DNA of 58,184 nucleotides from the NCBI GenBank assembly GCA_023412275.1, contig JAEYNY010000201.1, positions 1 to 58,184 on the forward strand. Reading direction: 5' to 3'. The DNA is from Bacillota bacterium (lineage in GTDB: Bacteria > Bacillota > Clostridia > Acetivibrionales > DSM-1351). Every line of letters starts with the position of its first letter. Positions within the stretch are counted from its first letter, which is position 1. The notes under the pieces were generated by a model, which was given only the letters and a program-made list of their open reading frames with translations, was not told where the DNA came from and made no database searches. Shown here one piece after another: positions 50,844 through 58,107 of the stretch. A program made the position numbers and the translations under genes.

Positions 50844-52325
50844 TTATTTGAATGGATTCTCATCCTTATAAAGCATAGCTGCTGGCTGATTGAAAGCTAC
50901 ATCTCCAACACCAAGGAGCTTCATTGTTGCAAACAGAACTTTACCCATGTGCTTGAATGCTACACCGCCATGGTGTGGGTATCTCTTAGCAATCAGAACA
51001 TGTCTGTAGAATCTGCCCATTTCTTTGATTGCAAATACACCTATACCACCGAATGATTTAGGATCAACATCAATGATTTCTCCCTCTGCAACATAACTTC
51101 TCAGCTGGCAGTCAGCAGTTCCTTGGAGTCTGAAGAAAGTAATATCTCCCGGTCTTATTGTTCCTTCCAAAGTTCCTCTTGAGATATCAGGTTCCTTGTC
51201 TGGTTCAAGCAGTCTGTGCATGATCAGCTGATATTTCATAGCGTGGTTTTTCATCATACATGAAGGAGTATTTCCGCAGTGGAAGCCCATAAACAAGTCA
51301 GTAAGAGTATATCCGTTAAATAAATCCTTATTGTTTTCAAACATATCCTTAGGAACAGAGTTGTTTATATCCAACAGAGTTGCAGGCATTTGTGTAGCAC
51401 AAGTAATTATATATTCACTTAATGCGCCATAAATATCTGTTTCACACGCAACTGGAATTCCTCTTGCTGCAAGCCTTGAATTAACGTAACATGGAACGAA
51501 TCCAAACTGTGTCTGGAATGCAGGCCAGCACTTATTTGCGAATACAAAATATTCAGAAGCACCCTTATTCTGTTCAGCCCAATCCAATAAAGTAATTTCA
51601 TATTGTGCTAATTTAGGAAGAATTCCTGGGTAACCATTTCCACCCTTGAGTTCCTCTTCCATTTCTTTAACAACTGCAGGTATTCTAGGATCATCCTTAT
51701 GATTATTGAATGCTTCGAAAAGATCCAATTCTGAATTTTCCATTATTTCAACGCCAAGATCATACAAAGGTTTGATAGGAGCATTACATGCAACAAAGTT
51801 AAATGGTCTTGGTCCAAAACTGAATATTTTTAGTTTTGAAAGGCCAAGAAGAATTCTTGCGATATTTTCAAAATCTCCAACCATTTCTGAAACATCCTGT
51901 GGATCTCCAACTGGATATTCAGGAATATATGGATTTAATTTTCTTAATGCCAGATTGTAAGATGCATTCAGCATACCGCAATATGCATCTCCACGTCCGC
52001 CTATAAGGTTTCCTTCAGATTCTTCTGCAGCAGCTACAAACATAACAGGTCCGTCAAATTTCTGAGCGAGTATAGTTTCAGGTCCTTCAGGTCCGAAGTT
52101 TCCAAGGTATACTACAAGAGCATTTACATCGGCATCCTTTAATTCCTTAATGGCATTGAGAACATCTATTTCATTCTCAACTACTGTATTTGCCTGAAAT
52201 ATTTCTAAACCTTTTTCTGCGCAAGCCTTAACAACCGCTTTACGTCTTTCCACACTTAATTCTGCAGGAAAACAGTCCCTGCTTACTGCTACAATGCCGA
52301 GTTTAACATTTGGTACGTTATACAT
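50844..52325 (-). CDS. L-arabinose/L-fucose isomerase-family protein (non-classical arabinose isomerase)
   Basis: Presumed to convert L-arabinose to L-ribulose. The 493-residue product belongs to the FucI/AraA isomerase superfamily, with a Rossmann-like start (KLGIVAVSRDCFPAEL) and a middle segment CETDIYGALSEYIITCA carrying a likely metal-ligand Glu. Further on come GFHCGNTPSCM and GTADCQLRSYVAEGEI near the end. It is not the classical bacterial AraA, whose start is quite different, but it takes that place in an operon with a kinase and AraD under AraR. L-fucose use cannot be excluded. ATG start with AGGGGGATCTCTAA. Confidence 0.8.
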   Translation of the reverse strand: MYNVPNVKLGIVAVSRDCFPAELSVERRKAVVKACAEKGLEIFQANTVVENEIDVLNAIKELKDADVNALVVYLGNFGPEGPETILAQKFDGPVMFVAAAEESEGNLIGGRGDAYCGMLNASYNLALRKLNPYIPEYPVGDPQDVSEMVGDFENIARILLGLSKLKIFSFGPRPFNFVACNAPIKPLYDLGVEIMENSELDLFEAFNNHKDDPRIPAVVKEMEEELKGGNGYPGILPKLAQYEITLLDWAEQNKGASEYFVFANKCWPAFQTQFGFVPCYVNSRLAARGIPVACETDIYGALSEYIITCATQMPATLLDINNSVPKDMFENNKDLFNGYTLTDLFMGFHCGNTPSCMMKNHAMKYQLIMHRLLEPDKEPDISRGTLEGTIRPGDITFFRLQGTADCQLRSYVAEGEIIDVDPKSFGGIGVFAIKEMGRFYRHVLIAKRYPHHGGVAFKHMGKVLFATMKLLGVGDVAFNQPAAMLYKDENPFK

Positions 52326-52368
52326 TTAGAGATCCCCCTTAATATTTTTTTTGCATTTAAATTTAATA

Positions 52369-52397
52369 AAATTAATGTCGTATACTGTTACGTACAA
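52369..52397 (-). promoter_or_regulatory. Promoter of the arabinose operon
   Basis: Minus-strand TTGTAC (52392-52397) and TAATTT (52369-52374), spacer 17. The AraR box at 52384-52399 covers the -35, fitting repression by AraR. Confidence 0.55.
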
Positions 52398-52399
52398 GT
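52384..52399. promoter_or_regulatory. AraR operator upstream of the arabinose operon
   Basis: ACTGTTACGTACAAGT matches the palindromic AraR consensus form ACTTGTACGTACAAGT in 14 of 16 positions. It lies between the araR stop and the isomerase start and overlaps the -35 box. Confidence 0.75.
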
Positions 52400-52411
52400 G
52401 AAAGTTTACAT

Positions 52412-53506
52412 TTACCTTTTGATGCAGGATTCCTTAATAACAAGCTCCGGTACAATAGTTTTCTGAATAGGATGTGTCAGATAATCATTTTGCTTTACCA
52501 TTTGAAGCAGAATTTCGGCGGCTTCTTCACCCAATTTCTCTTTAGGGTGACGTACTGTGGTAATCTTCACGGGGCAATTCGCAGAAAAATAGGAATCGTC
52601 AAATCCCGTTATCGAAATATCATCAGGTACTTTTACACCTAAGCTGTTAAGCAGCTCATATACTCTGAACGCAATCTCATCGTTATAGCAAGCTATTGCA
52701 TCAAACCCACGATTCTCTTCCATTAACCGTTTAACCATATTATAAGGCTTTATATCCCTGTCCTCAGTATGAAACCAAACTACATCATCGGGATTATAGG
52801 CCATACCTGCATCAGCAATGGCTTTTGCATATCCATTATGTCTTTCAACCCCTTGAACATCATCAGCCTTAAATATTCCTGCTATTTTTTTATGCCCTAA
52901 CTTTGCCAGATATTCCACAGCCGAATACATGCCTTTTGCATCATCTAATATAACATGTGATTTACTATCAAGCTGCTGGTAAAAGCCATGAATAAATATA
53001 TATGGTATACGGTGGTTGTCCAGTGCTTCATAAAACTTCATATTTTCTGAATACAAGGCACTTTTGGTAGGCTCAATTATAAGACCCTCAACATTCTTCT
53101 GGAGTACATCTTCCAGACAAACAGCTTCATTTTTGGTATTGTTATTGGTGTTCTTGAGCATAATGCTGTAACCCTTGGACGAAAGTACGCTATCAATGCC
53201 TTGAATAACCTTTGGAAAAATGTATTCTGAAATATAGGTTGTAATAACGGCAATATTTCTGGAGTCACTTCTTTTTCTGCTCCTATCCAGGCAGTAGGTT
53301 CCACGTCCATGTTCAGTGTAAAGATATCCTTCATTTACAAGCATTGAAATTGCTTTTCTCACCGTATGTCTGCTCAGGGACATTGTTTCCGCAAGAACGT
53401 TTTCAGAAGGAATTTGTTCTCCCGGCTTTATTTTCCCCATGAGTATTTCTTGTTTCAGATGCTCCATAAGTTTGAGGTACTTTACCTGATTATCATTTTT
53501 TTGCAT
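52412..53506 (-). CDS. araR: AraR, GntR/LacI-type arabinose repressor
   Basis: A 364-residue hybrid regulator: an N-terminal GntR-type winged helix (KYLKLMEHLKQEILMGKI, ETMSLSRHTVRKAISMLVNE, EHGRGTYC; residues 8-75) joined to a LacI/GalR-type sugar-binding domain (from about 85, with GFDDSYFSANCPVKITTVRHP near 310). This domain pairing is the AraR hallmark; L-arabinose releases it from DNA. A longer frame begins at 53539, but GAGGAGATTATA precedes the ATG at 53506, and an AraR box at 53526-53541 would lie in the longer coding part. It autoregulates through that box and controls the operon downstream through the box at 52384. Confidence 0.93.
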   Translation of the reverse strand: MQKNDNQVKYLKLMEHLKQEILMGKIKPGEQIPSENVLAETMSLSRHTVRKAISMLVNEGYLYTEHGRGTYCLDRSRKRSDSRNIAVITTYISEYIFPKVIQGIDSVLSSKGYSIMLKNTNNNTKNEAVCLEDVLQKNVEGLIIEPTKSALYSENMKFYEALDNHRIPYIFIHGFYQQLDSKSHVILDDAKGMYSAVEYLAKLGHKKIAGIFKADDVQGVERHNGYAKAIADAGMAYNPDDVVWFHTEDRDIKPYNMVKRLMEENRGFDAIACYNDEIAFRVYELLNSLGVKVPDDISITGFDDSYFSANCPVKITTVRHPKEKLGEEAAEILLQMVKQNDYLTHPIQKTIVPELVIKESCIKR

Positions 53507-53525
53507 TATAATCTCCTCATAAGCA

Positions 53526-53541
53526 ACTTGTACGTACATCT
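53526..53541. promoter_or_regulatory. AraR operator upstream of araR
   Basis: ACTTGTACGTACATCT agrees with the palindromic AraR form in 14 of 16 positions. It lies 20 bases ahead of the araR start and just downstream of TATAAT-like sequence (minus strand, near 53545-53560). Confidence 0.75.
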
Positions 53542-53590
53542 TAATTATACATTATAATTTCAAATACACAATACTGTTATCAATAAAAAA

Positions 53591-53620
53591 ACTGCCTGAA
53601 TTTTCATCAGGCAGTAATAG
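53591..53620 (-). terminator. Terminator after the 43-aa gene
   Basis: ACTGCCTGA (53591-53599) pairs with TCAGGCAGT (53607-53615). Read leftward it is followed by TTTTTTTATTG. It closes the small gene and separates it from araR. Confidence 0.85.
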
Positions 53621-53631
53621 AAAAAAACTTA

Positions 53632-53763
53632 TTATTTAGAAGGCTTTGTATAATTATTTACCTTCTTATCATAATTATTTTGAGGCATTTTACGGGTATC
53701 GTATTTTCTTTTATCCATTTCCCACAACTTTTTTTGATAATCTAAGAACTCATGTAATTTCAT
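53632..53763 (-). CDS. Small basic protein, 43 aa
   Basis: A short gene with one of the strongest ribosome binding sites in the window (AGGAGGTGATTTTAAA before the ATG) and its own terminator. The product starts MKLHEFLDYQKKLWEMDKRK and continues into a polar, Asn-, Lys- and Tyr-rich tail ending YTKPSK; it is basic, with a likely N-terminal amphipathic helix. I know no family. Its size and style recall small spore or stress proteins, but that is only an impression. Confidence 0.7.
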   Translation of the reverse strand: MKLHEFLDYQKKLWEMDKRKYDTRKMPQNNYDKKVNNYTKPSK

Positions 53764-53913
53764 TTTAAAATCACCTCCTGATTTTATGTTATGTTAACAT
53801 TTCAGGAGTTGTTACAAATATGGTCATGACTAAAACCCCATTGGATACTGATACCTAGCCAATCAAATTTGTTTCTTAACTAGAAAAAAGTGTATGTGCC
53901 AATTTCCCTATAT

Positions 53914-54036
53914 TGTGGATTAGCTTATCTCATTATCTACAATATATACACACATATATAGTAATATCCACAGTTTAATTCACAAAATGTTGTGTTTCTG
54001 TGGATAAAGTCTTATGGTTACCCCAACTAATCCACA
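53914..54036. promoter_or_regulatory. Cluster of four DnaA boxes
   Basis: Within 123 bases lie TGTGGATTA (53914-53922), ATATCCACA (53964-53972), TGTGGATAA (53999-54007) and TAATCCACA (54028-54036). The third is a perfect match to the DnaA box TTATCCACA (reverse strand); the others differ by one base. An AT-rich stretch of ATATATACACACATATATAG type (53940-53961) separates the first two. No replication gene is near. It fills the 318-base gap between the 43-aa gene and yjbQ. Confidence 0.65.
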
Positions 54037-54081
54037 AAGTTTTCAACAGACTGTTAACAAAACCTAATAAATGTGTAAAAC

Positions 54082-54483
54082 TTACAAACCTGATTTTATA
54101 ACCTTTACATAAAACTTTCTGTTTCTTGGACCGTCAAACTCGCAGAAATAAATTCCTTGCCATGTACCTAAAAGCAGTTTTCCTTCTTCAATAATGACAT
54201 ACTGGTTGCTGCCCATAGCGCTGGCTTTTAAATGCGCTGAACTGTTTCCTTCATAGTGCCTGAATTCGGCTCTGTCGGGATATGCCTTATCCAACCCGTA
54301 AAGTATATCTCTAACCACATCAGGGTCAGCATTTTCATTTATCGTAATCCCGGCAGTTGTGTGGGGACAATATACCATAACCGCCCCATCGCTTATCCCG
54401 CTTTCAGCCACGGCCTCTGCGACCCTCCCCGTAATATTATAAAAATTCTGTCTTTCTGTTTTTAAGCTGAACTCACGTATCAT
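54082..54483 (-). CDS. yjbQ: YjbQ/UPF0047 family protein (thiamine-phosphate-synthase-like)
   Basis: A 133-residue member of the UPF0047 family, some of which show weak thiamine phosphate synthase activity; the true role is unclear. The conserved core is present: VMVYCPHTTAGITINENADPD near residue 38 (His and Asn-Glu), EGNSSAHLKASAMGSNQ near 80 (His) and GTWQGIYFCEFDGPRNRKFYVKV at the end. Its ATG overlaps the sfsA stop (TAATG), so the two are translationally coupled. Confidence 0.9.
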   Translation of the reverse strand: MIREFSLKTERQNFYNITGRVAEAVAESGISDGAVMVYCPHTTAGITINENADPDVVRDILYGLDKAYPDRAEFRHYEGNSSAHLKASAMGSNQYVIIEEGKLLLGTWQGIYFCEFDGPRNRKFYVKVIKSGL

Positions 54484-55163
54484 TACAATCTTACCTCCAC
54501 TTGTTTATCAATTTCTATAAAGCCCTCTTCCACTACACAATCAAGAGCTAATATTTTCACACCTTTTTTATGAGCAGATTTTAAAACTTCTGCAAATTCT
54601 TTATGCGTCACACTGTTGGGCGTAAAATAGTCTACGTCTTTCATCTGTATTACAAAAATTACATATGCCTTATACCCTTCCCGTAAGCTCTCAATAAGCT
54701 CATTTATGTGCCTTACGCCCCTTTCCGTGGGAGCATCGGGAAAAAGCACTACATTATTTTCTTCCAGCGTTACTCCTTTTACTTCTATAAAAATCTTATC
54801 CTTTTGGGTTTCAACATAAAAATCAAACCTTGAATTTTTATATTTCGACTCAGGTTTTATAAGCTTAACCTCCTTAAATAAACTTCCCTTTTCCAACCAA
54901 TCCTGAACCACCTTGTTGGGAACCTGACTATCCATATTAATATGCCTGTTTCCTTTTATAACACTAATAAGGTCAAAGCCTGTTTTACGGTTGGGATTGT
55001 CGGATTTCTGTACATACACAACCGCACCCGGTAATAAAAGTTCTTTACATCTTCCGGTATTCTTAACGTGGCAAACCTCGGTGACTCCGTCAATTTCCAC
55101 ATGTGCAATGAATCTATTTGGCCGTGCAATGAATATGCCTTTTTTAATATTTTTATATTTCAA
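54483..55163 (-). CDS. sfsA: SfsA, DNA/RNA nuclease-fold sugar-fermentation stimulation protein
   Basis: A 226-residue SfsA protein: an N-terminal OB-like part (RPNRFIAHVEIDG, CHVKNTGRCKELLLPGA) and a C-terminal PD-(D/E)XK nuclease-like core with SRFDFYVE...IFIEVKGVTLEE near residues 110-135 and FPDAPTERGVRHINEL near 145. Originally named for effects on maltose genes in E. coli; nuclease activity is suggested by fold. Coupled to yjbQ. ATG start. Confidence 0.94.
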   Translation of the reverse strand: MKYKNIKKGIFIARPNRFIAHVEIDGVTEVCHVKNTGRCKELLLPGAVVYVQKSDNPNRKTGFDLISVIKGNRHINMDSQVPNKVVQDWLEKGSLFKEVKLIKPESKYKNSRFDFYVETQKDKIFIEVKGVTLEENNVVLFPDAPTERGVRHINELIESLREGYKAYVIFVIQMKDVDYFTPNSVTHKEFAEVLKSAHKKGVKILALDCVVEEGFIEIDKQVEVRL

Positions 55164-55338
55164 TTTTTCCTCCCACTAGTGTCAGCACCTGTCTCTCTGT
55201 AAATTACATCAAAAGAATATCATACAATGCGGTAAAAAAACCATAAACATTTTGTTAATACAGTCTTATTATGGGTATAAATACATTAACTATAATTTGG
55301 TTAAAATACTAATATCAATATATTGAAGGAGGTTTTAT

Positions 55339-55719
55339 ATGAAGACGGAAGTTATTTACTATCGTTGCAAGCAGTGTGGTAATATTGTTAGTGTTATTAA
55401 AAATGGTGGAGGAAAACTTGTCTGTTGTGGAGAGCAGATGGAAAGACTTGAACCTAATACTACAGACGCAGCTCTAGAAAAACACGTTCCTGTAGCGGAG
55501 AGAAAAGACGGTAAGATAGTAGTACAGATTGGTTCTGTGGCCCATCCGATGATTGATGCTCATTATATTGAGTGGATTGAAGTTGCAGGCGATGAAGGCA
55601 CTGAAAGAATCGCTCTTTCACCCGGTGATGAGCCAAAGGCAGTTTTTGCCGACAAGAGTAACGCTGAAGTTTATGCATACTGTAATCTGCATGGATTATG
55701 GATGTCTCATGTAAAATAA
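55339..55719 (+). CDS. Desulfoferrodoxin / superoxide reductase
   Basis: Reduces superoxide to hydrogen peroxide without making oxygen, an anaerobe's defence. The 126-residue protein has the desulforedoxin-like iron centre (RCKQCGN, then VCCGEQM) in residues 8-35. The catalytic centre follows with Glu-Lys-His in ALEKHVPV (about 50), His in SVAHPMIDAHYIEW and Cys-His in CNLHGLWMSH at the end. This is the two-iron (class I) form. ATG start with GAAGGAGGTTTTAT. Single gene with its own terminator. Confidence 0.95.
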   Translation: MKTEVIYYRCKQCGNIVSVIKNGGGKLVCCGEQMERLEPNTTDAALEKHVPVAERKDGKIVVQIGSVAHPMIDAHYIEWIEVAGDEGTERIALSPGDEPKAVFADKSNAEVYAYCNLHGLWMSHVK

Positions 55720-55726
55720 TCATAAT

Positions 55727-55758
55727 GGCCCTGTAAAGTCACTTTGCTTTGCAGGGCC
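55727..55758. terminator. Terminator between desulfoferrodoxin and deoC
   Basis: GGCCCTGTAAAG (55727-55738) pairs with CTTTGCAGGGCC (55747-55758, one G-T pair). It separates converging genes. Confidence 0.8.
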
Positions 55759-55780
55759 TATTAGTTACTCTATAAAATAT

Positions 55781-56437
55781 TTACTCTTTTTCCTCGGTGA
55801 CAATTGCTATAGATGCGCTCGCTCCTATTCTAGTAGCCCCGGCTTCAACCATTGCCTTTGCGGTCATATAATCCCTTATGCCCCCGGCAGCTTTTACACC
55901 CATATCAGGCCCTACAGTTTCTCTCATAAGCCTTACATCACCGGTTGTAGCCCCTCCTGTGCTGAACCCGGTAGAAGTTTTAACAAAATCCGCTCCGGCT
56001 GTTTTACACAGTTTACAACAAGTAACTTTTTCCTCATCAGTGAGAAGGCATGTTTCAAGTATTACCTTAACAATTGCTTTTCCAGCCGCTGCCTTAACCA
56101 CTGCCTCAATATCCTTTTCTACATAGTGAAAATCCCCTGACTTAACCGCTCCTATATTTATTACCATATCAATTTCTTCGGCACCGTTTTCCACTGCCTC
56201 AACGGTTTCTGCAACCTTGGATGCTGTAGTCGTTGCACCAAGAGGAAAACCTATTACCGTACAAACCTTTATATCGGTTTCCTTTAAAATCTCACTGCAC
56301 AGTGTCACATAACAAGGATTAACACAAACAGAAGCAAATTTGTACTCTAGAGCTTCTCTGCATAGCTTTTTTATCTGCTCCTTACAAGTGTCGGGTTTTA
56401 ATGCTGTGTGGTCAATTAGACCTGCCAAATTAGTCAT
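55781..56437 (-). CDS. deoC: Deoxyribose-phosphate aldolase
   Basis: Cleaves 2-deoxyribose-5-phosphate to acetaldehyde and glyceraldehyde-3-phosphate in deoxynucleoside breakdown. The 218-residue TIM barrel has IDHTALKPD at the start, the Schiff-base Lys in GADFVKTSTGFSTGGAT (about 150), a second key Lys in GPDMGVKAAGGIRDY (about 182) and Asp in EEIDMVINIGA (about 90). ATG start with CGGAGGTATTT. Single gene. Confidence 0.95.
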   Translation of the reverse strand: MTNLAGLIDHTALKPDTCKEQIKKLCREALEYKFASVCVNPCYVTLCSEILKETDIKVCTVIGFPLGATTTASKVAETVEAVENGAEEIDMVINIGAVKSGDFHYVEKDIEAVVKAAAGKAIVKVILETCLLTDEEKVTCCKLCKTAGADFVKTSTGFSTGGATTGDVRLMRETVGPDMGVKAAGGIRDYMTAKAMVEAGATRIGASASIAIVTEEKE

Positions 56438-56500
56438 AAATACCTCCGAATATAAAAATTAGTACATAAATATTATTTACCATTATTTTGAATTTATCAA

Positions 56501-56533
56501 GAAAAAAAATAGGTTAGTCTTCGTCGACTAACC
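56501..56533 (-). terminator. Leftward terminator-like hairpin with no clear gene upstream
   Basis: Read leftward, GGTTAGTC and GACTAACC (56526-56533 with 56512-56519) form a perfect 8-base-pair stem followed by TATTTTTTTTC. The only leftward frame before it overlaps the real rightward gene at 56695 and is not convincing, so the transcript it ends is unknown. The rest of 56534-56694 is very AT-rich. Confidence 0.6.
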
Positions 56534-56694
56534 ATGTAAAGGGGGTCAAAATGTATTTTGTGAGGTCAATATTATATTGGCCATAATTTATAAAATTTAT
56601 ACAATTATTTTGAAAAATCTGATTATTATATTTATTTATTTCCATGTAAATAATAAATTCAATAAAATAAATATCCAAAAAAGGAGCTGCATCT

Positions 56695-56940
56695 ATGGAG
56701 TTGCAAAACAATGTTATAAACGCCGAGAATTTAAATGAAGACAATACTTTGTCAGTTGTTCAAGATAAACTAAAACCTGGGGAAACAATAATTCTTGATG
56801 TAGGATATAACTATTTCCAGCAGGCCGACAAACTCTATGAAATGCTTGTAAATGAAGGCTACTATGTTAGAAAAACCTTTGTCAACGGACGCAATCAATT
56901 GTTGGTTGCTCAAAAGGACGAAAAGCATCAAATGTATTAA
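56695..56940 (+). CDS. Hypothetical 81-aa protein
   Basis: I recognise no family. A soluble acidic protein starting MELQNNVINAENLNEDN. The middle, ETIILDVGYNYFQQADKLYEML, followed by YVRKTFVNGRNQLLVAQK, suggests an alpha/beta domain of beta-alpha-beta type, similar in size to DUF-type small proteins of Clostridia. ATG start with AAAGGAGCTGCATCT. Followed by a terminator shared with the lipid-kinase gene. Confidence 0.7.
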   Translation: MELQNNVINAENLNEDNTLSVVQDKLKPGETIILDVGYNYFQQADKLYEMLVNEGYYVRKTFVNGRNQLLVAQKDEKHQMY

Positions 56941-56959
56941 ATAGTGTGTAAACTATAAA

Positions 56960-57000
56960 AGACCTGCTGCTTAACTTTACCATTAACACAGCAGGTCTTA
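56960..57000. terminator. Terminator between the 81-aa gene and the lipid kinase
   Basis: AGACCTGCTG (56960-56969) pairs with CAGCAGGTCT (56989-56998) around a 19-base loop. It lies between converging genes. Confidence 0.7.
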
Positions 57001-57018
57001 TCATTTATTAAAATATTT

Positions 57019-57912
57019 TTATTTAATTTCTCCAAAAGGAACAAAAACTTCTAGAACCATCTGCTTGAATTCAATATTGGCCGGAAACAGCTCTGATCTT
57101 TCACCATCAACCGTCAGTGCCAGTGGCATTTTACTGCTAAGTTCGCATTTTCTTGCCTTTAGAATGATTACGTTCTTATCATTGACAGATTCCTTGCTCA
57201 ATACCTTAAAGAATATACTTGCAAGGTTTATATTCGAACATTTCTTAACAAGGATAATATCCATATATCCATCAGTATAATCTGCCTGATTCAATAAATT
57301 GGGAAAACCGGCTGCCTGTTTTCCGTTAACAATCAGGAATAAAAGAAACTTACCTTCAATAATATGGTCATCCGCAGCAATTTTCAGATCAAAGCTTTTA
57401 ATATTTGTCAATTCAGACAGGCCTTTTAAGTAATAAGCAAAAGGACCAAAATTCTTTTTAAGCTCGCTGTTGGTATTAAAAGAAACATCTACAAAATTTC
57501 CCCCTGCAAATGTACTCAGAAAATACTGTGAATTGTTTATGTAGCCCACATCACACATAATTGTATTACCTTGAAGAATTACGTCTATGCTTTCTTTAAA
57601 AGTGTTTATTCCAAGACATTTTGCAAAATCATTACATGTTCCTGAAGGTATCACTCCTAATGGCATTTTAATATCGTTGTTTAACAGCAGGTTTGCTACA
57701 AAATTAATTGTCCCATCACCGCCGGACGCAGCAACAAAGTCGTATGTACCTGATTGCAATGCATTAATGAGATAATCGCTGTTAGTATCAGTCAACCTAT
57801 ACGGCTGAGCAAGAATACCTTTGTCCTGAAATGAGGACAAAATAAAGTCCAGTTCACTAGGAATCCTATGTCCCCCGGAAACAGGGTTATATACAAATAA
57901 TGCGTTTCTCAC
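57019..57912 (-). CDS. Diacylglycerol kinase-type lipid kinase (DagK/YegS family)
   Basis: Phosphorylates diacylglycerol or a related lipid at the membrane. The 297-residue protein has the DAGK catalytic start ALFVYNPVSGG (residues 4-14), the nucleotide-site motif VAASGGDGTINFVANLLL near 60, GVIPSGTCNDFAKCLGI near 90, and the C-terminal beta-rich domain with DGYMDIILVKKCSN and ALTVDGERSE. GTG start with GGGAGGATAGACCT. It stands alone; the 150 bases upstream contain no gene. Confidence 0.9.
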   Translation of the reverse strand: MRNALFVYNPVSGGHRIPSELDFILSSFQDKGILAQPYRLTDTNSDYLINALQSGTYDFVAASGGDGTINFVANLLLNNDIKMPLGVIPSGTCNDFAKCLGINTFKESIDVILQGNTIMCDVGYINNSQYFLSTFAGGNFVDVSFNTNSELKKNFGPFAYYLKGLSELTNIKSFDLKIAADDHIIEGKFLLFLIVNGKQAAGFPNLLNQADYTDGYMDIILVKKCSNINLASIFFKVLSKESVNDKNVIILKARKCELSSKMPLALTVDGERSELFPANIEFKQMVLEVFVPFGEIK

Positions 57913-58051
57913 AGGTCTATCCTCCCATTTATGCAGATAAACTAAAAAATTCTCTATTAATTTATAATAAATGAAATTTAATACAAAAGCAATCTTAATA
58001 GGTATGAAATTAATAAATAATATAAGTGAGAATGTTTCCGGGCATTAAAAT

Positions 58052-58088
58052 GGGGCGACAGCAAGACTTTCGTCTTGCTGCAGGCCCC
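58052..58088 (-). terminator. Strong GC hairpin after the truncated right-edge gene
   Basis: CAGCAAGAC (58059-58067) pairs with GTCTTGCTG (58072-58080) around a 4-base TTTC loop (GAAA when read leftward), extended by GGGG/CCCC on the flanks. Read leftward it lies about 25 bases past the stop of the partial frame. It lacks a long T-run, so terminator is probable but not certain. Confidence 0.5.
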
Positions 58089-58107
58089 CAAACTACGCTA
58101 AGCCATC

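Noticed and set aside
53914..54036. Chromosomal or plasmid replication origin
   Set aside because: The DnaA boxes are real, but no dnaA, dnaN, rpmH, repA or partition gene is near, so I report only a DnaA-box cluster.
56514..56744. 76-codon minus-strand frame near the hairpin at 56501
   Set aside because: Overlaps the start of the 81-aa gene, which has a strong ribosome binding site; its AT-driven Ile/Asn/Tyr composition and lack of its own site argue against coding.
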